64,000 nucleotides of DNA from assembly GCA_965644315.1 (NCBI GenBank), contig CBFFRQ010000013.1, positions 372,001 to 436,000 on the forward strand, written 5' to 3'. The notes beneath the pieces are model-generated. The model was not told the DNA's origin. It made no database searches and saw only the letters and a list, made by a program, of their open reading frames with translations. Below, one piece after another: positions 54,186 through 64,000 of this stretch; position 1 is the first letter of the stretch; every line of letters starts with the position of its first letter. The position numbers and the translations under genes were made by a program. Origin of the DNA: Caecitellus pseudoparvulus. Taxonomy: Eukaryota; Bigyra: Bicosoecida.

Positions 54186-55554
54186 ATGGCCACGCTTCCA
54201 GTGGATGCAGGCGCAACAGCGGGTGCTGGGTACACCTACACGCAGCAGCCCTCTGCTGTCCCTCACAAGCGTGCGCGGTACCGGGACCCCAACGTGGTGG
54301 AGCTGTGAGTGCAAGAAACGGGCTCTCAACCAGCATGCCTTGGGCCGGCGCCGTGGCCTCGGCTGGCAGAAGTTCCCTCACTGACCTTGCCCCCCTGCAT
54401 CACAGTGCAAAGTCGTCTAATATCATGTGGGACAAGCGGGTGTTCCGTGGCAACACGTACGCGTCCCAGGTCATGCCGCCGGTGCGTCAAGGCGTGCGCA
54501 GAAATTTCGCGTTGCACAGCGATGCTGGCAGGGCACTGCCGCCACAGCGCCGCACGAGCTTCGCTGTGCCCGCTCGCAGTCGGCACAAGCTGAAGCAGAA
54601 CGCATTGCAGCGGACATGGAGGCGACGACGCGCCGAAGGGCGGCTGCTCGGCGGAAGCGAGCTGCAGACATGGCCCGGCCCCGGACCCCGCCCGCTGTGG
54701 CGGGGCGCCAGCACGCAGACATCCAGACGGAGACGTACTTGGAGGAGCTGTCTGACGCGCCGCCCATGGAGACGGCGGGGACGCAGACTGACGCACTGCA
54801 GGACAGGCCGCCGTCGCCACTGTTCGTGCCTGCGAAGTCTGGCGTGGACGCCGCCACCCAGATCAAGGCCGGTGAGCTGTTTGACTTCGACCTGGAGGTG
54901 GAGCCAATCTTGGAGGTGCTGGTGGGCAAGACTCTGGAACAGGGCTTGATGGAGGTGCTGGAGGAGGAGGAGCTCGCGGCCCTGCGCGCGCACCAGGAGG
55001 AGTTCGAGCAGATCCGCGCTGCGGAGCTTGCTGAAGTGCAGCGACTGGAAGCAGAGGCGGTCCGGCGAGACGAGGAGCGCAAGCGCCGCGCCGCGCAGGA
55101 AATCGCCCGCGTCAAGCGGGAAGCTGCGGTGAAGGCCAAGGTGGCTGCCACCGCCTACGCCCGCAGGTACCTCAACAGCGTGCGCACTGCGGTGTTCTCC
55201 AAGCTGCTCATGGAGTGCGCGTTCACCGACCCGCTGGCCAAGGCTGTGGAGGAGGACTTCCTGCCGGGTGTTCTGGACGGCGCCATGGCCCGACTGGCCC
55301 AGCGCGCCACTGCCACGCAGGCTGTGGACAGCGTCCTGGCAGCAGCGCTGACTGAGCAGCGCAAGCAGCTGGCAGACCACCGCGCCGCTGTTGCCGCTGA
55401 GAAGGCACGCCTGGAAGCGGAGGCTGCCGAGCGTGAGGCCAAGCGCCTTGCTGACATTGCAGCTGCAGAAGCGGCGGCCGAGGCTGCCCGGCTGGCGGAG
55501 GAGGCCGCCGCTGCCGCCGAGGGCGAGGAGTCGGAGGAGGAGGACGACTACTGA
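54186..55554 (+). CDS. RSP3: Radial spoke protein 3
   Basis: Axonemal protein that anchors radial spokes to doublet microtubules and carries A-kinase-anchoring motifs. Exons: 54186-54304, 54406-54481 and 54580-55554; 389 aa. Diagnostic sequence: SNIMWDKRVFRGNTYASQ (RSP3 has NIMYDRRVVRGNTYA), then IQTETYLEELSD, then the amphipathic helices EVEPILEVLVGKTLEQGLMEV and a long Arg/Ala/Glu coiled coil. The C-terminus ends in an acidic EEEDDY. Shorter than Chlamydomonas RSP3 (516 aa) mainly at the C-terminus. Confidence 0.95.
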
Positions 55555-55750
55555 GGCACCGCCCTTGCCAATGCAATGTGTCTGCTGGGCAGGGAGGGGG
55601 GGTGGCGAGGCAGCCTGCATGTGCTCACTGCACAGGCCCGTGCCAAACTTCACCATCCCCCCAGGCCACGTGTGTTACGTTGGTCTCTCAGCGCAGACTT
55701 GCTGGCACACACCAGCACACCACGCCGGAGAACCCTTGACGATTATCATC

Positions 55751-57873
55751 ATGCGCAGCGCCGGCACCCTGCTGGCCTGCTTGGCGGCAGCGTGTGCTGC
55801 AAGCGCCTCTGCTCAAACATACATGCTGCCCATGCGGGATGGCGTCAAGGTGCGTTGCTGTTGCTGCCCCCAACCCTGCACCTGCACGTGTTTGGCACCG
55901 CCAACTCCCAAGTGCACTGCACTTCACAGCTGCACACGGATGTTGACTTGCCCCTGAACAAGGGCGAGCACCCAACAGACCTTGTGGCATACCTGGAGCG
56001 ATCCCCGTATGGGCAGGATGCGCTGGAGTTGATTGCCACTGTGTTTGCCGTGCTCCTGGACTCAGTCGGCGTGCGCCAAGGTGAGCCCGTCGCGAGCTGC
56101 CTTCTGCCGCAAGTGCAGGTGAAGTGCACCACGCTTCGCTGGCGCCCCGCGAGCAGACATGCGCGGAACGCAGCAAAGCGAGGGCCAGTTCAACATCTGG
56201 CACAGCGGCAGCAACGACTCTTATGACACCATGAAGTGGATCGCGGAGCAGTCCTGGAGCAACGGCCTGGTCAGCACGACAGGCGCCTCAGCTGATGGGC
56301 TGAACGAGTTCACCGAGGTGATCGGGCAGAACCACCCCTGGCTGCGGTCTCAGTTCATCATCTTTGCCTCCAGCTCCGGGTACGAAGTGGCCTTCCCCGG
56401 CGGCGCCGCCCGCAAGTCCCTCATCGAGCTGTGGATCGGCAGCACCGTGCCCAGCCAGGCCCCCGCCAAGATCCAGGAGGTGTACGACCACGAAGCCCCT
56501 GGGCCCTGGTGGAACGTCCTCAACGGCACTGGCAACTTCCAGAATGTCCACTTCCCTTCCGTCATGTGGGCTGGCTGGTACGACATCTTCCTCGTCGGCA
56601 ACTTGATCGGTAAGGCGGCGACGACAGGCACGTGGCACCGCGACCACTCACACGACCCACCGCCCCTCCTCCACGCACAGGCTACAACGGCTACCAGTAC
56701 CAAGCTGCCCCCGGCCACACCGGCAAGTCCAAGCTGGTGGTGGACCCCCTGGGCCACTGCCAGGCCGGCGCCAAGTACTTCCCCAAGAACACCATCCTGG
56801 GGCGGGTCCTCCTGCCCATCCTCCTGGCCTACGACATGTTCAAGGAGGACACCACTGTGCCAGAGGACGTGAAGGACGTCACCTTCTACGTCATGGGCGC
56901 CGACCCCAACGAGGACGCCGGCGCGCCAGGGAACTACTGGACAACCCTGGACGGCTTCCCAGCCTACACAGCCACCCCCTTCTACCTGGGCACGAACGGC
57001 AACCTGACCACCACCGCGCCCGGGCACGCCGGGTACTCTGCTGACTCCTACCTGTACAACCCCGCCAACCCCGTGCCCTCTGCTGGCGGGAACAACTTGG
57101 AGATCGAGTGCGGCCCCCGCGCCCAGGCTGCTCCCGGCAGCCGTGCCGATGTCAAGTCGTACGTGTCTGCACCCCTGGCGGAGGCCCTATGGGTGACTGG
57201 GCCCCTGAACGCCGTCCTGCATGTGTCCTCCAACGCCACCGACACGGACTTCACCGCCAAGCTGGTGGATGTGTACCCGGACGGCACAGGGCGCCTCATC
57301 CAGGACGGCATCGTGCGCATGCGCTGGCGGGACTGGCAGGACAGCGACGTCGCCAAGCCCATGGTGCCCGGCAAGGTGTACGAGGTGGAGGTGTCGCTGT
57401 GGAACACGTCCTACGTGTTCGGGCCCGGCCACCGCCTGCGCGTGGACATCTCCTCCTCCAACTTTCCGCGCTTCACCGTGAACCCCAACAACTTCTGCCC
57501 CCTGTCCAACCCCGCCTGTGCCCCCAACGCCACCGCCCTCAACGCCGTGCACCACTCGGCCCTGCACCCCTCCCGCATCGTCCTGCCGGTGGTGCAGCCC
57601 GCCGACCTGCCTGCCCACGGCGTGTTGGAGTCCTCCACCACTGCCCTCAAGGCCCGCCTGGACGCCTCCCCCGCCTTCGCCCAGTACATTGCCAGCCGTG
57701 CGGTGCGGGAGGGGCACTTGGAGGCCCCTGCGCCTGGCCTGCGGGGCGGTGTGGACGCCGATGCCGCGGCGCTGCAAGCCTTCCTGGCCCTGCCCGACGC
57801 TCAGCTGGCGGAGGTGGCAACCAAGGTCATGACGCAGCTGACCCTGGACTCCACCCTGGCCAGACTCCTGTGA
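55751..57873 (+). CDS. Secreted CocE/NonD-type alpha/beta hydrolase
   Basis: Exons: 55751-55849, 55930-56080, 56157-56609 and 56681-57873; 631 aa. The signal peptide runs to about ASASAQ. The hydrolase fold has nucleophile elbow TTGASADG (Ser in GxSxxG) and DMRGTQQSEG upstream, the oxyanion-side motif of the X-Pro dipeptidyl-peptidase/CocE family. The C-terminal galactose-binding-like PepX_C domain shows DTDFTAKLVDVYPDG, RMRWRD and GHRLRVDISSSNFPRF. Family members hydrolyse acyl or peptide bonds (cocaine esterase, X-Pro peptidase, glutaryl acylase); the substrate here is unknown. Predicted secreted or vacuolar. Confidence 0.9.
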
Positions 57874-57914
57874 GGTGCGCCAGTTGCCCACCCCCTCCCC
57901 GTACCACTCAGTGC

Positions 57915-57922
57915 AATGCATT
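57915..57922. promoter_or_regulatory. Candidate shared 3'-end signal AATGCATT
   Basis: AATGCATT inside the longer palindrome GCAATGCATTGC, 41 nt after the hydrolase stop and 35 nt past the BCD1 stop on the other strand. Confidence 0.45.
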
Positions 57923-57957
57923 GCCAGTGCTCAGCGGCGCCTGGACCAGCCTGGCGC

Positions 57958-59253
57958 CTAGGCGTCCTCCTCCCCGGGAGGCACCTCCGCATCCACCTCC
58001 GCCGCACCGCCCGCCCGGTGTGGCCCGGACACCGCCCCTGCAGCGGCAGCTGACCGGGCCGCCTGCGTGAATGAGGCTAGGTTGTGGGTGGACCCCGCAC
58101 CATGCCCCGTGCTGTACACCGGCGCCACCCCTGCACCAGGGAAAGGCGCCCCTGCCGTCCCTGCTGACACCGTAGCAGCTTGGGCGCCACTGGTGGCAGC
58201 GTGAGACTGCCCCGGCCCTGGCGCCGGCGCCGGCGGCGGTGGGGGTGGTGGGGTGTACAGTGGGTAGCACCCCGACCCCGTGCAGTCCACGGCAATGTGA
58301 GGGAACTCCACGATCGTGGCGCCTTTGACTGCTGCTGCCAGGGCTGTGCCGCCCTGCACAGGCAGCCACTGCCGCTCACCTTTCACCCTGTAAGGGTGCT
58401 CCAGGTAGAACGCCGCTATTGGCGGGTCTTCAGACAACGCCGCCTTGGCAGCGGCGAGCTGCTCCAACGGCGCCTCACCAGCACTGCCCGACGCTTCACC
58501 CAGTGCTTCTGTCATGGCATCCAGAATGCTGTGCGTCTCAGGCACTGCTGCCGAAGTCAGCTGCAACGCAGCACTGCTGCCGCCCACATGCACAGACCAC
58601 TGCACTCGCCAGGACAGCACCTGCGTGCCAGTGTCGTAACGACTGGTGTTGTCCATTCGGCGTTGCATGCCGAGGGGCATCAGTTTCAAGCTCACGTCCC
58701 GCTCCTTCGCTGCGCGCAGCAGCAGGTGCACGTGGCGTGGCAGGTGAGGCAGGCCGAACGCCTTGCCGCCGCGCCCTCGCCCGCCACGCCCCCGCCCACG
58801 CCCCCGCCCCCGAATGGGCACCTTCATCGTGCCAATACCCTTCAAGCCCCGGTGTGCCGCGTCGTTTGTGCGGGCGACATCCTCCAAGAAGTGGTAGTCA
58901 CGCAGCAACATGCTCTCGTCGAACTCCCGGAGCGGCGCGAAAACACTGCGTGGGCGCTTGCCGCTGCACCCACTGTCTTCCTTGTGCTTCCGCACACACT
59001 CAACACTGCATGTCATGCAAGCGCAGGCCGGGCACTTGTACCGCGCAGGCTTGCCACACTTGGAACAGGCTTCCTCCGCTGGCCTGGCTCGCTTTCGTGT
59101 CGCGGCTACTGCGGCAGCCTTAGCACGCTGCTCCAGCACCAGATCAGCTGCACTTTCAGCTGTGTGAGTCGTGTCCAATTGTTCCTCTGCGGAATTGCTG
59201 TCTTGCTGCACGTGCGATCCTTGCGTCGAGTGGGGAGGCACCTGCTGCGACAT
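57958..59253 (-). CDS. BCD1: Box C/D snoRNA assembly factor BCD1 (ZNHIT6)
   Basis: Single exon, 431 aa. A zf-HIT domain lies at about residues 62-95: Cys pairs CSKC, CPAC, CSVEC, then a His and a final Cys before SGKR. It is followed by the BCD1 core LREFDESMLLRDYHFLEDVAR and an Arg-Gly-rich RGRGRGRGRGGRGRGG segment. BCD1 is needed for early box C/D snoRNP assembly, with R2TP (RUVBL1/2) and SNU13. The middle part (LPHLPRHVHLLLRAAKERDVSLKLMP) matches the family's conserved helix. Start at 59253 (MSQQVPPHS); no ATG lies upstream in this frame. Confidence 0.9.
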   Translation of the reverse strand: MSQQVPPHSTQGSHVQQDSNSAEEQLDTTHTAESAADLVLEQRAKAAAVAATRKRARPAEEACSKCGKPARYKCPACACMTCSVECVRKHKEDSGCSGKRPRSVFAPLREFDESMLLRDYHFLEDVARTNDAAHRGLKGIGTMKVPIRGRGRGRGRGGRGRGGKAFGLPHLPRHVHLLLRAAKERDVSLKLMPLGMQRRMDNTSRYDTGTQVLSWRVQWSVHVGGSSAALQLTSAAVPETHSILDAMTEALGEASGSAGEAPLEQLAAAKAALSEDPPIAAFYLEHPYRVKGERQWLPVQGGTALAAAVKGATIVEFPHIAVDCTGSGCYPLYTPPPPPPPAPAPGPGQSHAATSGAQAATVSAGTAGAPFPGAGVAPVYSTGHGAGSTHNLASFTQAARSAAAAGAVSGPHRAGGAAEVDAEVPPGEEDA

Positions 59254-59716
59254 GGCTGAGAAAGCGGAAATTGAATCACGCCGGTCCAAGGATCGCCCTG
59301 AATGGACGGCAAGAGAGCAGAAACGACCTTGGAGATGCTCATGTGGTTTCTGCAGGGGCGGGTGTTGTTGATGGGCGTCTTGGTTTTACTATCCCGGCCA
59401 TATTTGCCCTGCCAGGCGAAGAAAAGAAATCTTATGATTTACAGCAGGCCTGCTTAGCGTACGTGGGTACTTCTTTTTACAGCTGTATTTGTCCCCAGTG
59501 CTTGCAGAAACCATTTTCAATATCTGAATGCCTCACATCCCACCCACGGATCAAAAAGGCCGCGCACAAGTTAGTCCTTTGCATCAGCAAGTGTTGTAGC
59601 CCAAGACCTGCACTCCTCGCACGTCCAGCGCGAAGCGCTGGCTGCCGTCGCAGCGACACTGGTGTCCAGCTCCGAGTCTATAGCTTGTAGCGGCCACTGC
59701 AACGCAGAGCTCCAGG
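59254..59716. other. Divergent intergenic region, 463 bp
   Basis: Between the BCD1 and RIIa-protein start codons. Noticeably AT-richer (59380-59580). An open frame crosses it, but its composition is not protein-like and it has no family match. Presumed promoters. Confidence 0.5.
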
Positions 59717-60049
59717 ATGTCGACGGGGGAGAAGCTATCGTTTGTTGACCAGGTCCGGTTTAGGGATGTAAAGGTACGCTGGGTGCTGCAGGAGCGACTG
59801 GCCAGCGCACACGCCTTGCCCGTTTCGCCGCTGTTGATTGCTGCGCAGGCTGAGCAGAAAGCGTCCAACGCGGCGTACCTCCAATCCCACCCAGAGATCA
59901 ACGCGATGCTGAACGACTTCATGACTAGCATGCTGCTCCAGAAGCCGGACGACCCGTATGCCTTTGCCTCTCAGCACTTTGCCCTGATTGGCACGGCCAT
60001 CGGACTGGACAGTGCGCAGGGCGAGGCCGAGGGCAAGCAGGGATCTTGA
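59717..60049 (+). CDS. RIIa (dimerisation/docking) domain protein
   Basis: Single exon, 110 aa. Sequence YLQSHPEINAMLNDFMTSML followed by QKPDDPYAFASQHF fits the RIIa/DPY30-type dimerisation-docking helix pair, as in RIIAD1 (YLRKHPEV...LISDF...KPDD...FA). Such domains dock A-kinase anchoring proteins and occur in several sperm and ciliary proteins. The stretch before it (MSTGEKLSFVDQVRFRDV) is not recognised. RSP3, an AKAP carrying such docking targets, lies 4 kb upstream, which is a suggestive but unproven link. Confidence 0.7.
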   Translation: MSTGEKLSFVDQVRFRDVKVRWVLQERLASAHALPVSPLLIAAQAEQKASNAAYLQSHPEINAMLNDFMTSMLLQKPDDPYAFASQHFALIGTAIGLDSAQGEAEGKQGS

Positions 60050-60328
60050 GGCCGGTGGACTGCATCCCACTACGAGTGAGGTTCGCAAGGCACTTATGTC
60101 GGGGGGAGGCAGTGTGGGGGCGCTCTGTGGCGGAGAAGGAGGGGCGGAGCAGCCCGTCAAACTGCCTGGACAAATTCAGCTGTGCGCGTGTCACTACTTT
60201 CGGGCACGCTGCTGAGCGGACCCGAACACCCCCTTGAAAGAGAACTTGCCCGGGTGCTGCTTGCCGCAGCTCGTTCGCAGGAGCCGATCCTGGGTTGCTC
60301 CGCTGCCGTGCTTTGACCGCTGCGCCAA

Positions 60329-60958
60329 ATGGACGAGTTGCGTGCCTCTGACGAGGTGCGTCCACCACTTCAAACAATGGTGCACGGTGCAAAGTGTAGC
60401 CATCCCCGTTTCACAGTCTGCCTTTGTGCAAGAGGAGGTCGAGGACTGTGTGCGAAAGGTTCGGCGTGCTGGAGCTTGTATCCGTTTCCCCAGCGTTTCA
60501 CTGTCTGCGCGGCGGCCTCTCTGGGCGCAGATTCTCGAGGGGTACTTGACGGATGCCGTGTACGACGACTCCAAGGTCGAGCACTGGATTGACATTATTT
60601 GCGCTGACAGTCTGCGGGAGCTGGCCTCGTTGCAGAAGCCCTTCAAGTACATCGGTGAGCGCCAAGGCTGGCATCGCATGCACTGGCGACGCTCAGGGAC
60701 CTGCCCCCCCTCCGTGCCTTTGCAGTGTCCTGTGTGATCATGCAGAACACGGGTGCCGGCTTGACATCGCACCAGGCGACGTATTGTGATGCAGTGAACG
60801 ATGGTGAGAGGCAGTGCGCAACGCGCAGTGGGCTACAGTTGCACGGCATCCCTTGTGTGTGCGCAGGCGTGAGCGTCATCAAGTGGCCCTCAGACAAGCA
60901 AAGCAAGGAACAGAACCAGCTTTACTGTGTCGTCACAGTGTTTGGGTGCCAGCTGTGA
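60329..60958 (+). CDS. DYNLT1: Dynein light chain Tctex-type
   Basis: Exons: 60329-60355, 60417-60449, 60531-60654, 60726-60803 and 60867-60958; 117 aa (human DYNLT1 is 113). Splicing gives EEVEDC followed by ILEGYLTDAVYDDSKVEHW. The core KPFKYIVSCVIMQNTGAGL matches DYNLT1 (KPFKYIVTCVIMQKNGAGL), and the C-terminus is YCVVTVFGCQL (family YCIVSAFGLSI). It is a subunit of cytoplasmic and inner-arm axonemal dyneins. Five exons of 27-124 nt with introns of 61-81 nt make it a good splice model for this genome. The initial exon encodes only MDELRASDE. Confidence 0.93.
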
Positions 60959-61289
60959 GGCTCTCCTCTGGAACGTGCGCAGCAGGCGCTCAGCGGCCAC
61001 CCCCATGGCCTCGGGACAGCCGCACACCGTGCTCTGCGAACCGTGCAGGGGAACTGTGCCAGAGCGGGGCTGTGCGTGAGCTCTGCGAGACGGGCAGGAT
61101 TCGCTGTACGGCTGAGCAGCGCCGGTGTGTGTGGGCCGGGTGATGCAGCCGGAAATCCCGCGTGGCCAGGCACCACGCCTGTCCCGCCACTGCAAGGAGC
61201 GCGGCAAAATGAAAGCAAAGGCACACCAATCTCGTGGAGGTGTTCACGCCGACCCCACGTCGTGTTACACCCCAGCACGCACACTCAGC
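60959..61289. other. Intergenic, 331 bp
   Basis: Between the Tctex dynein light chain stop and the kinesin start, same strand. No AATGCA core found just after the stop; nothing else recognised. Confidence 0.5.
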
Positions 61290-64000
61290 ATGGCAGACGC
61301 CGTGCGGGTGGCTGTCAGGGCCAGACCCCTGCTCTCCCATGAGTTGGAGACAGGAGCCTGCAGCATCGCAAGCAAGCTGTCGAAGACCGACCTCATCCTG
61401 GGATCTGATCGTGTGTTCTCGTACAACCACGTCTTTGGTGAGGATGACGAGCAGGAGTACATCTTCGACGAGGCGGTGCGTGGCTTGCAGCACTTGTGTC
61501 AACGGCAGGCGCCATGGGCAGTGACACAGGGCAGGCAGTCCTGGGGTTCGTGGCATCCAAGCCAAGGCAGGAGGAGGTGCTGCCCACCTTACACAGAGCC
61601 ACATGCCTGGTCCGCCCTGGCGGCGCGTTTTGCGCCAGGCAGCAGGGCTGCTGTGTCATCCGTTGCGGAAGTTGAGCCGCGCGGCAGCTCACTGCACCGG
61701 CCTCGCTCCGCTCACAGGTCAAGCCGCTGCTGGCGAAGTTCTTGAAAGGATACAATGCCACCATTTTTGCGTACGGCCAGACGGGAAGCGGCAAGACGCA
61801 CACCATGGGCAGCGCTGTGGACGGCGGGGAGCTGAACTCAGAATCTGGCATTGTCCAGCGGGTGGCGCACCACCTGTTCACGTACATGGCGGACGCGGCA
61901 AAGCGTGGCACAGAGTGCAAGCTGTCTTGCAGCTTCATGGAGATCTACAACGAGGAAATCAAGGACCTCCTGGACCCCAGTGCGGCCAAGACCGTCACAG
62001 TCCGCGAGAACGCCGACGGCGGGCAGACAGTGTCTGGCGTACAGGCTGTGCCTGTCACGGACGCCGCTGGGCTGGGGGAGGTGCTCAGCACTGGCGCAGC
62101 TTCTCGCAGTGTGGGGGCCACCAAGATGAACGCGCAGTCCTCCAGGTCCCATGCCGTGTTCACCATCGCCATGGAGCAGCGGCGGGTAGGCGAGGAGGGG
62201 GAGGAGGAGGGAGACGTCCCCGCCTTCACCGCCGCCAAGCTGCACCTGGTGGACCTGGCCGGCAGCGAACGGCAGAAGAAGACGCAGGCCAGTGGTGCCC
62301 GCCTGCGGGAGGCCTCCTTCATCAACAAGGGCCTGCTGGCGCTGGGCAACGTGATCAACGCCCTGGCCACCAAGGCGGAGGGTGGGCCCACTCGCCACAT
62401 CCCCTACCGTGACTCCAAGCTCACGCGCCTGCTGCAGGACAGCCTGGGCGGCAATGCCGTTACCCTCATGATCGCCGCCATCTCCCCCGCTGACAGCAAT
62501 TTTGACGAGACCCTGAACACACTGCGGTACGCCCAGCGGGCACGCAGCATCCAGAACAAAGCCGTTGTGAACACGGACCCCCACACGGCCCAAGTGGTGG
62601 CCCTGCAACGGCAGGTGCGCCAGCTGCAGATGGCCCTCCTAGGCGCAGGACGTGGCGCCGCGGCCGCCTCCTCCACCCTCGCCCTGACGTCTGCCGACGC
62701 CTGTGCGGGGGCTGGCGAGGCCAGTGCCGGTGGCATGGTGGACACGGACGCTCTCACGGCTGCGCTGGGGCGCGCTGCAGCTGCGGAGCAGCGGGTGGGC
62801 GAGCTGAGCGCTGAGTTGGCAGCGGCCCGCACTGCCCTGCACGCGGCGTCAGACGAGGCGAACCGCCTCACAGACGAGCTGGTGGCGGCGCAGACCGAGC
62901 GAGACGAGGCACAGTGGAAGTACGAGATGGCAGTGCACGTGACCCTGCCCATGGCGGCGGCGGCGGACACGAAGCCCAAGTCGGCGGAGGAGTCGGTCCC
63001 CGACGTCCTCCGTAGCCGCAATGCCCGCATCGCAGAGCTAGAGGCAGCTCTGGCGCGGGCAACACGGGAGATCGAGCAAGCAGCTGGTCGCGGTGCGACG
63101 CGCGACGTCGCAGCGGCGGGCCCCCGCCCGCCCACCGCCTCGTCCACAGGCCCCAGTCGCACGACACACGCTGCTCGCCGGCCCACAGCGAGCGCTGCTG
63201 GCCCTGAGGCGCAGGGTGAGGGCGCCCAGGCGGAGGTGCCAGCGCAAGCGGACGACGGGGGCGTGGACGAGGAGGAGGCTGCACACATGTCCCGGCAGGC
63301 GTCCATGCGGGCCGAGCTGTCCGCCATCAGCGACCTGCTGGCAGAGAAGGAGAAACTCCTGCGCTCCGTGTCCGCGTCAGGCGCCGGCATGACCAGCCTC
63401 GGCTCTGTGCCAGGCCCCTCTGCAGAGCACGACGCCAAGGTGGCTGCGCTGGAGGCAGAGGTGACCAGCCTGCAGGAACGCCTGCAGGCGGCGGAGGCGG
63501 TGGCGGCCAAGGCGGGTGCCACGCCCACGGCCATCTCCCAGACCGCCACCGCCGCCCTCAAGCGCAGCCTGGCGGCCAAGGAAGCCGCCTTGACCCAGCT
63601 CCGTAGCCGGGTGCAGGACACAGGGCGCCTGCAGCGGCTGAAGGCCAAGGCGGACCGGCGCGCGGAGGACCTGGCCCGCGAGATCCAGAACGTGAAGGCT
63701 GCCCGTGTGGCGCTCCTGCGGCGGCTGAAGGAGGACTCCGCGCGCTTCAAGCAGGCCTCTGCGGCGCGCAAGCGAGAGGTGGCCAGCCTGACCAAGGCCC
63801 GCGCCCGCACAGCCAACGAGCTGGCCAAGCTCAAGAGCGTGCACGAAAAGCAGGCGGCGGTGCTGCGGCGCAAGACGGAGGAGCTGCTGTCTGCCCACCG
63901 CAGCATGCGGGAGGCGGCTGCCAAGGCGCGCAGCAGCTCCAGGACAGCGGCAGGCAGCGGCGGCGCCGGCATGGCCCACGGCAGGGACGCCGGCGGGGCA
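61290..64000 (+). CDS. Kinesin-4-like motor protein (3' partial)
   Basis: Exon 1 61290-61475, exon 2 61728 to the window edge; the reading frame stays open, so the C-terminus is missing. Motor motifs: VRVAVRARPLL, GYNATIFAYGQTGSGKTHTMG (P-loop), NAQSSRSH (switch I), HLVDLAGSE (switch II), and GLLALGNVINALATK, resembling kinesin-4 (KIF4/KIF27-type). The tail is coiled coil: VVALQRQVRQLQMALL, then Ala/Glu-rich heptads to the edge. The first intron (252 nt) is three times longer than others here. The family assignment is by resemblance of the motor and could also be a related N-terminal kinesin. Confidence 0.88.

Noticed and set aside
55555-55750. Upstream extension of the hydrolase from an earlier Met
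   Set aside because: It is in a different frame from the signal-peptide exon; the ATG at 55751 gives a clean signal peptide and the correct splice phase.
59271-59690. 139-codon open frame upstream of the RIIa gene
   Set aside because: Lies across a divergent AT-rich promoter gap, no family resemblance, starts inside the BCD1 5' end on the other strand.
62404-63972. Minus-strand open frame of 522 codons at the right edge
   Set aside because: Antisense of the kinesin-4 coiled coil; Ser/Ala/Arg-rich low-complexity with no motif, and the plus strand is unambiguously coding.

Overview
The window is a gene-dense, GC-rich (by eye about two thirds G+C) stretch of a eukaryotic nuclear genome. Genes lie on both strands, 100-600 bp apart, and most carry short introns of about 60-90 nt whose donors are mostly GTGCGT or GTGAGT and whose acceptors are C-rich ending in CAG. 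Many of the genes encode cilium or flagellum proteins. A large secreted EGF-repeat protein resembles the SIG1/Ocm mastigoneme family of heterokonts, and a second secreted protein carries a mucin-like stalk. Together these point to a flagellated stramenopile; the species cannot be fixed from sequence alone. I see no plastid-specific gene.

Layout, left to right: DDX10/Dbp4 helicase (+, 5' cut by the window edge); TsaE (-); a mitochondrion-targeted lipocalin-like protein (-); a tiny SAM-domain protein (+); PA2G4/EBP1 (-); an NADPH-dependent FMN reductase (-); UBA3, the NEDD8 E1 catalytic subunit (-); an odd, less GC-rich 3.3-kb block holding an orphan spliced gene between two clusters of CTAGT repeats; RUVBL2 (+); a tandem NTF2-domain protein (-); an STPG/SHIPPO-repeat protein (+); a giant EF-hand protein (+, one frame break); a CFAP20-domain protein (-); a secreted RCC1-propeller membrane protein (-); a low-complexity coiled-coil protein (+); tRNA-Glu(TTC); a kinesin with an F-box-like tail (-); a plant-type DYRK kinase (-); an Aurora-family kinase (+); ETFB (-); three copies of tRNA-Glu(CTC); tryptophan synthase beta (+); an EF-hand/ankyrin protein (-); CDC50 (+); the mastigoneme-like protein (+); radial spoke protein 3 (+); a CocE/NonD-type hydrolase (+); BCD1 (-); an RIIa-domain protein (+); a Tctex-type dynein light chain (+); and a kinesin-4-like motor (+, 3' cut by the window edge).

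Functionally, axoneme and flagellar genes (STPG, CFAP20, RSP3, RIIa, DYNLT, probably the kinesins and the mastigoneme-like protein) are interspersed with housekeeping genes for ribosome and snoRNP biogenesis (DDX10, PA2G4, BCD1, RUVBL2), tRNA modification (TsaE), neddylation (UBA3), mitochondrial electron transfer (ETFB), lipid flipping (CDC50) and tryptophan synthesis.

The most interesting genome-level signals are: an AATGCA/AATGCATT motif just past most stop codons, palindromic where convergent genes share it, which is a candidate 3'-end processing signal; the CTAGT-flanked block at 10.4-13.7 kb with its unrecognised gene; strongly over-represented palindromes GTGGGCCCAC and GTCGCNGCGAC; and two coding-frame breaks in G/C-rich stretches. 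Exon boundaries were inferred by hand from splice consensus, reading phase and protein-family alignment.
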